Shown here: positions 45,520 through 62,973 of the stretch, one piece after another
How the letters are laid out: each line of letters begins with the position of its first letter
How positions within the stretch are numbered: the first letter of the stretch is position 1
Assembly (NCBI GenBank): GCA_905250115.1
Contig: CAJNOI010000155.1
Coordinates: 118,871 to 182,870, forward strand
Direction: 5' to 3'
DNA: 64,000 nt
DNA from: Adineta steineri
Lineage: Eukaryota > Rotifera > Eurotatoria > Adinetida > Adinetidae
Translations under genes and position numbers: made by a program
Notes under the pieces: generated by a model
Database searches by the model: none
Told to the model about the DNA's origin: nothing
The model's input: the letters and a program-made list of their open reading frames with translations, nothing else

Positions 45520-46249
45520 CAGTGGAACCTCTATTAATGAACACCTCTGACCTCCGAACAATGAACGCTTTTTCTGGGCCTTTCTGTAGAAAAAACCTCT
45601 ATAGAGTGAACACACAGTGATTAACTGTACGTTCTTCTATGAAATACAGAGTTGAAAAAATATGCTGTACATATTAAGGAAATGATAAATCAGTTTTTGA
45701 CGGTCAACTCATCATAACAAGCTCTATCGTATGCATGGATCAAACAGAACAATGTGATTAATCGGTGATGAGTTAATCGATTCTATATGACAGAGCAGCA
45801 TGCATTCTATCTTCGATTGTAAAATGAAACAGAACACACACGTTAACTTTGTCTAAAAAAACGCAATTAATTCGTGAAAATGAAAATAACGCTTCATATC
45901 GTACAATTGTTCAGAAGTACAAAATCTCGGTCGGTAATATCTCGATTAACGACTTTTCTTAGAAAAAATAAATAGATATAGATAATAGACAAAAATGCTT
46001 TTTTTTACTAGTTTTTGTTTAAAACGAAATAGATCGTTAATATTTTAAGAATAAAAAAATGTTTTTTTTATTTTTTACTTGATAATTGAATAAATATGCG
46101 TAATAATTGAAAAAGATAATGTTTTAGAATTAATAGTAATAGATTTTAATATCATTTGTCTATACTAATCTTATATGGTGTACATCTAAACCTTTATTCA
46201 ATATGAAACCTCTCTAAGATGAACACCTCCTCTAATGAACACTTTTTAG
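45520..46249 (+). mobile_element. Degraded pogo/Tigger-like DNA transposon
   Basis: A TA dinucleotide (45518-45519) precedes a CAGTGGAACCTCTATTAATG terminus. This is the CAGTxGAACCTC-type end used by pogo/Tigger elements, with subterminal repeats of AACCTCTAT...TGAACAC at 45592-45612. At 45843-45957 a broken frame encodes LTLSKKTQLIRENENNASYR followed by TIVQKYKISVGNIS, the CENP-B-type (psq) helix-turn-helix of pogo transposases. It then stops at TAG, and the reading frame also has a stop just upstream. Another AACCTCTCTAAGATGAACAC repeat lies at 46208-46227, just before the assembly gap. No DDE domain is visible. The 3' boundary is lost in the gap. Confidence 0.65.
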
Positions 46250-46349
46250 NNNNNNNNNNNNNNNNNNNNNNNNNNNNNNNNNNNNNNNNNNNNNNNNNNN
46301 NNNNNNNNNNNNNNNNNNNNNNNNNNNNNNNNNNNNNNNNNNNNNNNNN
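46250..46349. other. Assembly gap of 100 N
   Basis: One hundred consecutive N, a conventional placeholder for a gap of unknown size. It separates the transposon relic from the 3' end of the GPCR gene, so both features are incomplete. Any reading frame crossing it is meaningless. Confidence 0.99.
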
Positions 46350-47296
46350 TTGAATTGTTGACGAAATCGTTTTGATACACACATATAAATATAAAATGCA
46401 CCCTTCAAAACAAAAATAAAAATTTTTAAATGATATGTCATAGAGAATATTTCATTACTTACTGCAAAATAACAATTGTGTATAGTAACAGATAAAACTG
46501 ATATAAAGTTTGTTCGATCGGTAGGAGATATATAATACAATACTACGGTAGTAATTACATATTGTAATAAAATACAGAAACTATAAATGGCTTGAACAAG
46601 TACCATATGTGTTAACTGTTTATCTAATTCACGACGAACTAACGGAATTGTTCGGTAACCTAAAGTTTGAACATTAGTATAAGCTAATAAAGCAAATAGA
46701 GTCATTATGGTCAATGGTAATATACCGATTAAGACAAGTACAAAACCAAAATTAAAATATTTTTGAAAGGTTACATTCGTGATAGCACATGTCAATTGAT
46801 TTATATTAATTAGTGACATAACTACATTGAAATAAAGTGCAAATGGTATTCCATGAAGTAACCAAAATAAAAGAAAACCTATTATGATATAACGAGCTAG
46901 TTTAATATTACTCCATCGATGATAAAATGGATTATGACAAGTTGCTAGAAATTGATCAATGATTGCCAAGCATATACTTGTAAATGACATCAATATCGAT
47001 AATTGAATACAGTATAATCGAGCTTTACAATAAACTATTGAATAACCTCCCCAATCAATTCCATAACCATTAATTACAATATGACTAGTTAAACCAGTCA
47101 TTAAATGAATTATATTAGCAAATGACATAATTGTTAAATAAAATGCACATGAATTTTGTCGAAATGTTCGAAGACTTAAAAATACAGTAAGATTTAAAAG
47201 TCCACCAACAACACCAGCTACTAGAATAGTCAAGCCGAAATAAATCGTAACTACATGTGAAAGATTTATAAAATATGAAACAGAAGATGATGACAT
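46350..47296 (-). CDS. FMRFamide-like class A GPCR, 3' end missing in gap
   Basis: Exons 47296-46463 and 46402-46350 (60-nt intron, GTAAGT donor, TTGAAG acceptor); exon 2 runs into the gap. About 295 residues are visible. Seven hydrophobic helices are seen, starting with ILVAGVVGGLLNLTVFLSL (TM1, GxxxN present) and then CAFYLTIMSFANIIHLMTGL (TM2). TM3 ends in SICLAIIDQFLATC, where DQF replaces the DRY motif, as is usual in this rotifer-expanded family. TM4 is YIIIGFLLFWLLHGIPFALY, TM5 GFVLVLIGILPLTIMTLFAL, TM6 MVLVQAIYSFCILLQYVI and TM7 in the ISVLSVTIHNCYFAGAFYIY region. The C-terminal tail begins VSKRFRQQF. Likely neuropeptide receptor; ligand unknown. The 60-nt intron is a multiple of three with no stop, so it could be mistaken for coding sequence. 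Confidence 0.83.
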
Positions 47297-48314
47297 GATA
47301 TTTTAACTGATAATAGAAAATGTACTGACGCTAATATCTCTTTTTTTATATAATAAATGATTTTAAAAAAGCAGCCTTTAGTCTATTAGGTAAAATATTA
47401 AATACCTTAATGGTAAAAGAACATAGTCTAAGCGGAAAAAGCACAAAATCTATCTTATAATACGTCGTTAGAAAATTAAATTAAAAACTATGACGTGGCT
47501 GTTAAAAAGGCTTCAGGTGAAGCTTATCAAATACGTCACAATTGCGACTTTCATATCAAATACATGCCATACAAAACAAAGTTCCTGTTATTTTCAAAAA
47601 TTAACTTCATATGTCGATATATAATTTTGAAAGTAATGATGGAGCATATTTATGCATTTGACCATCTCTTTATCTATTTATAATCGAGCACTAGATATTC
47701 TAATGCATTCATAGCTACAGGGAACTAATTTTTATCAAAAACAAAACAGAAAAGTATTATTTCACTAGAGAACCAAAGAACTATTAAAATTATACTCATA
47801 CATCAGTCATGATTTGTTAATCGTATTCATATATAACACCTTCTTTTAAATGAATTAGAAAAAAAAATAGTTATCTTCGAATAAGATTAAATTCATATTT
47901 GAAACTTTACAAATCATTAATATTTTTATAAAAAACAGAATTATTTTATTTTATAATGTATTTAAAAACTAATTTTTATTATATTCTTATCCAATAAATA
48001 AGATTATAAGGAATGATAAGGATTTTAATATCTACTATACTATTCACTTTTTGTGTCTCGTGGTTAGATTATTGTAAAAACAAAGTTTGAGATTGTTTTT
48101 TTTCATATCTTATCTATAACTATTACAGTAGAAAAATTTTTCATCGAATAAAAAAAAATTAAACATTTATAAAATAATTTTAAATGTTTCGGAATCAATC
48201 TAAAGTTGAGATAATAGTAATAGAAAATTTATTTTATCATTAAATCACAATTTCTAAATTGAAAAATTTCTCATGATTAGAATAAAAAAAAGAGAAGGAC
48301 ATGTTTTCAATCAT
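47297..48314. other. Intergenic, no gene seen
   Basis: 1.0 kb, A+T-rich. A 62-codon frame at 47495-47683 is unsupported. Confidence 0.4.
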
Positions 48315-49524
48315 TTATGTATCATTTGATTTTTCCCATTGTAAATTTAATTTGACAATTTGATTAATAACATCATCAACACGTTTTTCTTTCAATAATT
48401 GATGAGCAATTTCTTGAGCCGCATCTATATCTCCTTGATAGTCATTTGATTGTGTATGAAAAATAAGTTCATCAATTTCAGTCCAATATGCTGCAAGAAT
48501 CTGTGTTAAAATCATCATTCGTCGATTGTTTCCATAAGCACCACAACCCCACCATCCCGTATGAATTATTGTACGAAAATGTTTATTTTCGCTTCGACTA
48601 GACGAACGTTGATTTGATGTATTTAATGCATGAGTTTTATTAGCAAGTATTTGTGCTGCTTTAAATCCAACATAACAAGTAAGAAGAATATAATCAATTT
48701 GATCACGAGTATAACTACCACGACCATGACTTGGTGCTTCAATAGCTATTAAATTAACTTTTTGAGAACTGTCAAGGTATTTACATGCTTGAATAAGTTG
48801 TCTTTCACTTGCTTTAGCAAAAGCATTTCCATAAACTTTACTAGTATCCATTTGAATTACTCGTTCAGTATTACTTATTAAAACTGAAAGAATAAAATAA
48901 TAAGAGAATTAAATTAATAAATAATAATTTACTAGGTGTTGGTAAAGTTTTATTTCGATTAGAACTAACTGTAGATGATCCCACTGTATTTATTGTTTGA
49001 ACAAAATATTCTCTTAATGCTGCTAATTCAACACATTCTAATACTTGTAATTCATCTTGTGCTAATAATGGTCCACCATAGTAAGCAAATAGATCATGAT
49101 TTGCAAAATTTAAATACCATTCTACTGTTTGATTATCACCACATGATTGATAATTAAAAACATCAGATTGAAATCGAATTCTAGTCGATGGACGTGTTAA
49201 ACTATCTGGTAATACATCAGGCATAAATGGTCTCCATCTTGTTATTAATAAATATCTATCTGGTGATGGTGAATAATGTCGTATTTCATTAATATATTTA
49301 TAAATAAATTGTTTATTTTTATCTTTAAAATTTGGTGCATAATTTTCATATAAATCTTTTGATTTCATTTCCTCAGCTGTATATAAACCTTGTTTGAGTG
49401 ATTCATATTTATTAGAAACAAAGATTTCATTACGTAAATCATCTATAGTTCGAACAGGAATTTGAGCTGCACTTGGAGCTGGTGTAAACCAAATATCATC
49501 TGTAAAACGTGAATGTTTTGCCAT
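48315..49524 (-). CDS. PARG-like macrodomain protein (putative ADP-ribose glycohydrolase)
   Basis: Exons 49524-48933 and 48883-48315 (49-nt intron), giving 386 aa. The longer frame begins with GTG; the first ATG gives MAKHSRFTDDIWFTP. It resembles the divergent poly(ADP-ribose) glycohydrolase-like family of bacteria and fungi. Matching blocks are LNFANHDLFAYYGGPLLAQD-ELQVLE (about residues 142-167, the equivalent of the PARG Gly-rich/catalytic loop), VYGNAFAKA, LIAIEAPSHGRGSYTRDQID, and IHTGWWGCGAYGNNRRMM (about 296-313, the conserved phosphate-binding loop). Such enzymes hydrolyse ADP-ribose linkages. The canonical GGG-x6-8-QEE of animal PARG is replaced by GGPLLAQDELQ, so activity is inferred. 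No signal peptide. A candidate for horizontal acquisition. It complements the ADP-ribosyltransferase at 9.3 kb in chemistry only. Confidence 0.75.
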
Positions 49525-54129
<4,605 letters not shown>

Positions 54130-57100
54130 TTAATACATGTAATAAATCATTGTATAGTTTATACTTTATTTATATATATATATATATTTAGCTACAGAAT
54201 ACAGGAGAAAAGACAGTTTTTCTTTTGAAAACGTTTAGTAATTAAGTTTACAATTAATTCAATCATGATCTAGATACGATATTATATCATAAAATAATTG
54301 AATAAAATGCTTATTGTTGTACATAAGGTAGTTAGAAAATGTAGATTTTTAATTAAACTGTATCGGAAAATAGCCAGAGTCAATTCATCCATACATTAGG
54401 ATATTTAGTGTTTTGTTGCGAACCTATAATTTTGCTTATCAGATATGACAATTAAAATGATGCGATGAATCAATAATCGTACAGGACCTAATAAATTTTT
54501 TTCATATGGGCTGAAATAGAAAGATTGATTTTTGACGTCGAGCTGTAAATGCGATATGCCTGTTGTCGATATGACGAGTTTTCCTTTGAAATTTTTAATA
54601 ACATTATTATCATTATTTCCATTAATACTTTATATGATGTTCTACATTTTGAAAATTATCAACGTATGTTATCAATTAATCGTAATATCATTAAGTTGAA
54701 CTAGTATATTTGCAGCGGAAGTATATGTGGCCACGATTGTAAATAGTAGTGTGCAAAAAGGTAACAATATTTTTTATTTCTTCTTGATTAATTTTAGAAT
54801 TCACGTCTCCTATGTAACTGACTACGATTGAATTACACGTGCTTGATTGTTTCATAATGTTGTTCTTACTTTGTGGAATAGTAATAGAAAACGACTGAAA
54901 AAATTTTGCTACCGAATGAATACCACGGTTCTGGCGTTGATTGAGTCATAATATCTTTTTGTGTGATAAACCGAAACGTATGTGCCGATTAAAGCATAAT
55001 ATAGTTATCAAGTGTACTACATGTGACTGAAGCGTCATTATAAAGATTATATTTTGATTGTTTGTGATACAATATACTTTTATAATTTAATTATCATTCT
55101 GATCACAAAAATTTCTCATAAAATTCGAACAATCGTAATATGCATATGGAGGTTTAATGTATATAATTCTCTAGTTTAATCTATATAAACATAATAAAAA
55201 TATTATTGTATTAAATCAGTGGAAACAATTGAGATAAACACTAGACTTATATTGTAGTATATGAAAGTGGGGAAAATGTACTCCTATACACATGTATATG
55301 TGTAGAAAGCGAGAAAGGACAAATATTATATTATACACTATATGTAAAAGATAAGAGGATAACGAACAACTAACAACGAAAGAATAATGAAAACTTTAGC
55401 GACATGTGCCGATACTAACGCTTTATAATTATTCATTACGGAATGAATAAAAAATCACAATATTACTAATCTCTGTAATAAAATTTTCGAGGCCTACTAA
55501 GACTTTGTTTTGCTTAGAATCGATGGTAGGGTTCAAAAAGTACGTTGTATTGAAAGATTCAAATTCATTTATACTAAATTTATTTGTCGATGAGTATGAT
55601 AATCTAATAATCGAAATAGATTCTATTTAGTTGAAAACATTCCACAGCTAACTATGATTATTTTTATCAATAAAACTATTCAATAAATGTAAGTATCATT
55701 ATAACGATCAAACGAATGCAGAAGAAAATGTGCTATTTGAAAAATCATCTATACAAATTAGATCAAAAACAGACAATTATACATGTAATCGAAAGATGTC
55801 TTCTCTTATAAATCAGACTTATTTTGATATTACACAATGAAATAAAATGCAAGATATTATATAATTAGTAAACAAAGAAAACATTTAGAATTGTGTAGTA
55901 TATAAAAATGATAGAAGAATAAATAAGATATCAATAGTAATCAATGTCTCGTATTGCAACAAACAGAGTTATGATTCGATTCTATAATTACAACGGTAAA
56001 TATACAAAACGTGACATTTGTTATTTTTATGCGTTCTATTAGATATACATGAACTGTATATATAATTTGTTAAGCAATATCTTTACTATATATTATCGAC
56101 CATTAGAATTATAAAAGATCATTTTTGTTTTAGTGTTCGATTGTTTAGTTATTCTGAATTATAAAGTTGTATCATTTTGTGTCGAAAGAATAAAACTTCT
56201 TTTTTCTCAATTGACTAATATTGATTGAAAATTATGTTTTTGTTAATTATCATATCGTCTTTTTTTCCAATCAAGTACTTGAAGCAATGAATGTCCATAG
56301 TCGATAATATTCTATAAGCCCTATAAATATTGAAAGAAGAAAAATATATTAGTAAAACTCTTGCTCTATAGTTCGATATTATCAATTTCCTTACTATAGT
56401 ACAATATATAGTATGTAATCTTATATGACTCTTACCAACATTGTTCTCCGAAAATTGTGTTGCTCAGATTTTTTCCGGTGCTTTACGCAATGACTCAAAA
56501 TAGTTGTTGAAGTCCATTAGCTATGAAAGCTCAAATATCGTTAAAAAACAGTACACATAAACATAGACACATTATCTCACTGTATTTATTTGTTATGCAA
56601 ACAAATCAAAAAGACGTTGAAGTTTATTGACTGATTTATTTTATGAAAATTTTTCTTGTGAACAATAAATCATTAGAAAAGATAAAGAATGTATCTCTTT
56701 TCTAGCGCAATATTATGTTAAAACAAATATGCCAATGATAAATTTACATACATACCATTTTATGTCTTTGAATAATAATATAAAGAGAACAAAAAATGAG
56801 TCAGAAATAAACTCAAGGTCTCTAATTATCACATACAAGTTCTACGAATTAATATTATAATTCAATCGATTATCGATACGTATTTAATAGTTATAACGAT
56901 AAAATAAAGATTTTTATCAACAAATCTAGAATTATATTCGATCAAAAATCAGCTATTTATTATCGCAAGTAAGAAGTATGAAATAAAATTTCGTATATAC
57001 TTTGAAAATCTTCATATGCGAGGATCACAAAAGATAACAATATGATTTTATTATTGTTATTTTTACAATATTGCGTTCAATCTATAAAAACGATAGAAAT

Positions 57101-58675
57101 TGAATGATCTAAAAATACTTCATTGTTCAATATATATGCATTTATATACAATGACACTTTTAATGTATTGGATCCATGTATTTATTCATTTTTTGCCTTC
57201 AATTAAGACTCAAGTACGATTAACGCTCTTGTTTATGTAACCTAATTCACTATTGCAAGAAGCATATCGACCCCATAGCAGGGTTATGTGACAAAAAATT
57301 ATATCAGCACATGGCTGCATGATTCGCTAGCTAGCTTCGTCTAATGTAATACATAACTCTCAGCGCATATCGTTACACGAGTATTATTACTTCTATTTCC
57401 TTCATATTGATCTGCCTCTCTTACAAGGAGAATATGCCGAGTATCCTGGGGCTACTAACATTGAATTATTCTCGAGTTATATTTCACTTTTGGGGGTAAT
57501 TTATACAGTAATATGTAAATATGCTCATTAGTTTATAACATTCTGTAAAAGTTATATAGTCACACTAAGATGTAAATATTAGTTATAAAATTGGATGATA
57601 TTGAAGAAAAAAAAACTTATTGGTAAGTAACTTTATATAAATGTACTTAGAGATAAATGATTTATTATTTTTATTGTAATGTAAAATATTGTAAGCCAAT
57701 TGTTATGTATAAATAAATATGTTTTCGAATGTTTAAAACAGAATCACTTAATAAATGTTTTTTTAGAACACAGCTGTTTGATAAAACAAAAAGTCTTTTT
57801 TCGAGATAACCATCAATAGATGATTTATTTATATAATAAGATAAGAATTTGAGAAGCAAGAATCAATCAGTTTCTATTATTTTAATATATTACACTTTGT
57901 ATTTACATTAGATTTATTACAGTATAAAATACAATCGATATTCTATTAATGGTGGCTATGAATGATTAATCAAATTAATATGATCTAATGTTATTTCAGT
58001 TAATAACATTTTATATCATCTATATTATGAAAGTGAAAAGACTTTTGTCTATTCGAAGGACTGATTATTTGACAGTAATTATATATGAATAGAACAAAAA
58101 ACACAATGAAATAGTTTCTCTCTGTTGTTATATATTGTCAATGATGTCATTAGAAGTGGGAACAATAAGTCAATTATTAATGATATAATCGTATGTCCTT
58201 GACAAGTTGGAAGTATTTAGATGAAATAACATAAGTTCGAATAAATACAAATTATAATTAAGAAAAAAGATCTAGATAATTATGTTTTTTTGGTATCTAC
58301 CATCGTGAAATCGGAAATTTTTATCTTCGTATCCGGTTGAATACGACAAGGACGTTATACCAGGAAATTACGTATGACACTTAACCTTGGATGTCATTCA
58401 ACATTATCCATTGGGAACAACTACAGAAAAATAGATAGCACTTCTTTTTTAATAAATCCTATTCAGAACATAAAATGATCATCGAGAGAGTTTAAATAAA
58501 AAAATTGTCCTTGGTCAAACTTGTTAAGTTCATATTATATAAGTATACATAATCTCTATAGATACATTTGTTTATTTATCACTTAAGATAAATTAATACA
58601 AGAGTCCTTAAAAATCTACTTGAAATATATTCACCAAAAAAAGGAAAAAAAGAACGTTTTAATTTGTTAGAAATA
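54130..58675. other. 4.5-kb gene-poor region
   Basis: No gene found on either strand. Contents are a (TA)n run at about 54172-54188 and a more complex, less A+T-rich block at about 57240-57500 that has no open frame and no recognised repeat family. A second, weaker such block lies at about 58300-58440. The rest is A+T-rich. Confidence 0.4.
57240..57500. other. Compositionally distinct non-coding block
   Basis: About 260 bp with many CG/GC-containing words ('catatcgaccccatagcagg', 'gctagctagcttcg', 'gagtatcctggggctac') inside a strongly A+T-rich desert. All six frames are closed. Could be an old transposon fragment, a non-coding RNA gene or a regulatory element; nothing decisive is visible. 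Confidence 0.3.
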
Positions 58676-60002
58676 TTAAATATGATATGGTGCTGGAGCA
58701 TAATCATCATATAACATTGTATTTTGACAGACACATATAGCAAGAAAAACACCAATTAACTAAATATAAAAATTATTAAAAATCAAATTTCATATTTTTT
58801 TTTTATTTTCTTACCGCTAAAACACATAAACTAAATTCAATTAGAAGAAAAAGTTTTCCCCAAAAGAATGTTGCTCTTGTTAAAATAGGCAAACATCCTG
58901 GTGTACCAGTTAAACCAACTTCATGAACTGTACATGATACTGTTGAAGTCATTGAACAGCAAGATAATGGAACATGAGAATCACTGTAATCATAAGCTGT
59001 ATCAACACCACAACAATGATACTAGAAAATAAATAAAGATGGAATCAGTACTTAAGATATCCTTGTTAAAAAAAACTGATTGACTCTTTTCTCATATTCC
59101 CATAAGGATGAATGCTCAAGGTTTATATAGAAAGAAAGACAGAAAGAAGGAGAAGGTTGCATCATGACTATTATTAAATGATTTATCTTGTCAATGATGA
59201 TGATAGTATGAAACAAAGATAAATGAAACTTCATTCTATTTTTTGTATTGAAGACAACGATGGTAGAGGTTATCAATCCTAATTACCTTTTTACTTTTAC
59301 AAGTCTAAACAATATATAGATTGTAATTTCAACATTGTGAACTTTGAAATCAAAGTACGCCAAGTGTTTACATCAATCATTTAATTGTTTCTTTTCCTTT
59401 CTTTTTTCTTTATCTTTACCTTGCTTTGAATATAGTCTATCGCTCTTTCGTATTGACTTGGATACATATGATTATATTTTTTCATTTGTGATACAAGACG
59501 TTGTTTTACAAGTGATTGTCCTTGCTCATAATGCATTGCAATAAATATAAATAAAGCTAATTCAACCAGAAGAATAGATGTTATCAAAACAATATACTAG
59601 AGAAAATATTCATTTTTATTTTTTTTTCAAAATATTTATGATGAAATAATGATAACTTACAAGTATGAGACAAGTACGTGATTCTCGTTTTGCACCACAA
59701 TATCCAAATAGTCCGATAAGAAAAATAATTATACCAAAGAGTATAATAATACAAGCTAATATTTCAATGGATGATAATGGTAAATTAGTAAAATTAAATA
59801 GATGAATTATTTGTTGTACTTCAGGACGTAAAAGACAATAAATACCAAAAAAAATTAAAACAATACCACTTAGCTAAAAATATAACATTTGTATTTTCTA
59901 TATATATCGATTAATATTGAACTTTTTATTACATACCCAGAAGAAAAGATTCAGTACTAAGAGAAGATATTTAGCACAAGGATAACAAGTAGCTATACCC
60001 AT
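58676..60002 (-). CDS. Tetraspanin
   Basis: Five exons: 60002-59937, 59873-59661, 59596-59420, 59021-58815 and 58759-58676, all phase 0, giving 248 aa. It has four transmembrane helices: about 11-33 (KYLLLVLNLFFWLSGIVLIF), 57-79 (EILACIIILFGIIIFLIGLF), 93-113 (YIVLITSILLVELALFIFIA) and 208-232 (FFWGKLFLLIEFSLCVLALI). The large extracellular loop carries the diagnostic CCG at residues 155-157, further cysteines in LSCCSM and SCTVHE, and PGC before TM4. A palmitoylatable CYPC sits near the N-terminus. The tail APAPYHI is short. These scaffold proteins organise membrane microdomains. No single exon exceeds 213 nt, so most of the gene is invisible as long open frames. Confidence 0.9.
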
Positions 60003-62427
60003 CGTTATATGTATATAATTACTGCATCGTTATTTTTATACCATAAATATTGAAGAATAAAGATAAACGTTAATTTTTGTTTTTTTCAATAATAGTTTTA
60101 TTCGTTCTTTAATACATATATATATATATATATTCGTTGTTAAATGAGCTTGAATTCCACAATAGAATAGTATTTGTGGTTATCGATAGAGTGAATAAAT
60201 GTTTTTAGAGCAAGAGAGAAAAGTAATTTGAGGAGTAACGTTGAGAGAGAAAAAACGATGCATAGAAAAGAAAAATAAGCATAGAAAAGAAAGAGAAAGA
60301 GGAGAAGAAGAAGAAGCAGAGGAAAGAGAATGAATCATTATTTTTTGTTTCTATTACTGATGAACAACAGAACATTAGAATAATTCTTTTTTTTGGTTAT
60401 GAGATAATAGTTGACATATATATAATAATATAGTATGTTCTTTTTTTTCTTATCTTAAACAAAGACGAGTCGATGAAATAGAGAAGATAATCATGTTAAT
60501 ATATGATACAAAACATTGCTTCAATCATAGTTTGAAATGTATTTCATTTTTACATTTTTAAAACTAAATCTCATATTACAATTGAATGATAAAATGAAAG
60601 AAGCCGACACATGCAATTTATTTGTTAGAATACTCGTATATCATTTATCGATTAGATTTATTGTACTAATCTATTTGAATATTTAATTTATGCATTGGTT
60701 TCAAATGATAAAATGAACGAAGAAGAAGAAGCATAAGAAGAAAATAATTGTTATCCTCATTTTCTTTATGCATTCATTCAATCCATTTTCTTTTCATTTA
60801 ATATTATTCGAGATTGTTATCATAATTTTCTAAGCGAATAAATCGAATCGAAGATAAAACTTGTTTTTTTTCGAATTAAAAATATGATGCTTATCTTTCT
60901 ACAGTCCGTTGTATAGACGGCTACCTTGCACATATACACAATAACGAAGTATATTAGAAAAAAAAAGAAAAGATGTATGGTCTTTTGATCATTGAATGCT
61001 ATGGTATGTTTGAATGATGATTACCTTTATGATTGATATCGTAGTGTGAAATATTTGTTGCTTTTGTGTCTCAAAAATGAATATGCATATATAGATAGTG
61101 AAGGTTAAAATATTCTTTCGCTATTTGTTTTTTGTATCTATTCTTTACAATGTAAGTTTATAAGACATGAACAGGTACAAAGGAAATATATTTTTTATTA
61201 TTCGGAAACTTTCAATGAATATTGGTACACATTAAAAACATAATGGCAATAATCTAAATATAAAGAATTTCTAGTCTCAATTGACGTCATTCTTATTATT
61301 TTTATATTTTGATTAATCATTATTAAGGAAATCAAGTATAAATATTATGCTCAATCGGATGTTATTATTAGTATTAAGGGTTCATTTAATCATGTATGAA
61401 TATTGTTCATTTCATCTATATAAATGTTACAGTAATATAAAAAAAAATCACTACACATCATAAAATCAAAAATTATCGATTCACGTCGTATATTTCTCAC
61501 GTATAATTAAAATTATTACCAGGCAAGTTTCATTACATAATACGATAAGGTTATTACTATCGATAACGACCTTTGTGTAGTCAATATAGTTTTTTTTCCT
61601 AGTAGCAATCGTACTGAAAAAAGATCTATTACTTATATAGATAAAATATTTTTAACATAGCATATTGAATTATTATTCTTTTTTATCTTCTAATTACTTG
61701 TAATGTAGCGAAATGTCGACTATTTTAAAATTTTAATTACAGAATATAATTTAATATCATTTTATTATTAAGACATCGAATTTTTATAAATTATTTTGTC
61801 AGAATAAATCATAGAATATGATTGATGATTGAATAAAAAACTCTATTTTCAGAAGTTTATGATATCTGTCGTTAATTCAATAACTTTAAAAGAATGTTCA
61901 TGATAATTAATCTTATAAGCAAATATTTTCAAGAGAAAAAAAATAGAAAACGACGGCGACTGTTAATGCCATTTGGTACGTTTAATACAAATATGAAGTA
62001 TCATGTTATTATTTGTGAATTGACTATGAACTAAAGAATCTTTTTTGTTTAGAAAGAAAAAGAAAGACGTTAATTTTTTACATGTTGTTGAATAATCAGT
62101 TACACTGAGAATATCAAAAGAGACAGAAAAAAATGAGAAACTATTAATTGAAGAATACTTTATGTCGTGCCGAGAAATCTGAAAAAAAAGTTTTCCCCTC
62201 TAGTTTCTATCAAATACAGACATAGGATAAGTTCACGTAAAAAGCTCAGCAAAAATGACATTCTCTATCATATATATATATATGCTAAATCTACATAATT
62301 ATCCGATAGAAATATTAGATTTTCTTAATCTACGATTCAGTCTATTTTCTTAGACGAATATAATTGTTTTTATTCTAGTATTTAGATTGAAGCTCGCCTA
62401 TTTTATTCCAGCTACATATTAATCATA
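60003..62427. other. 2.4-kb gene-poor region
   Basis: No gene seen. Contains a (TA)n run at about 60116-60132, a purine-rich stretch (gaagaagaagaagcagagg) near 60301-60325 and another (TA)n at about 62271-62282. A GATGCAG acceptor-like site precedes the tetraspanin start, and a TATTCCAG site at 62404-62411 precedes the next plus-strand start. Confidence 0.4.
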
Positions 62428-62745
62428 ATGGTTTCCATGTATAGCTACAGTCTTCTTGGTTTTATTTTATTTTTTATTATTGTCATTCAAGCAAAACCTT
62501 TGCCTGAATCATCATCATCATCATCAGATAATTCTGACGACAATAAATCGGCAAAAACTAATGATCAACTTTATGAAATTTATAAAAAAATGCGTGTAGA
62601 TCCACGTCTTGCAATGGTATCAAACAAAGATCTTCTTTTATATATTCATAAAAATTTTGCCCAAGGTAATCATAATATGGATTCGAACAAAGAGAAACAT
62701 TCACATCAACAACAACAGCAACAACAACAAACAGAAACAAACTAA
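62428..62745 (+). CDS. Small secreted protein with Ser/Asp linker and poly-Gln tail
   Basis: Single exon, 105 aa. Signal peptide at residues 1-22 (SYSLLGFILFFIIVIQA), then an acidic Ser/Asp-rich stretch (PESSSSSSDNSDDNKS). A more conserved-looking centre, DQLYEIYKKMRVDPRLAMVS followed by NKDLLLYIHKNFAQGNHNMD, precedes a His/Gln-rich tail with eight consecutive Gln. The layout of signal, low-complexity spacer and compact helical module could be a secreted peptide or hormone precursor, but dibasic sites are few (KK only), so this is speculative. No family recognised. Confidence 0.55.
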   Translation: MVSMYSYSLLGFILFFIIVIQAKPLPESSSSSSDNSDDNKSAKTNDQLYEIYKKMRVDPRLAMVSNKDLLLYIHKNFAQGNHNMDSNKEKHSHQQQQQQQQTETN

Positions 62746-62973
62746 AAATTAACTTTATAAATATTTATACATTCGAGTTGAATATAGTATTAAAATAAAA
62801 TCAAACTTCAGCATTATTAATGAAATATTTTATTTTTCCAAGTAAAACATAACATAGGAATGAGAGACTAATATAACTATAAAATGATGGCATATATGAT
62901 TGATTGAAGGTTGATGTATATTCAAAGGTCAGTCATATTAGGTTGAAGTAGATGATGTTGAGTGTAAGAAAGT

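Noticed and set aside
46194-46382. Frames crossing the run of N
   Set aside because: They are open only because N codons are not stops.
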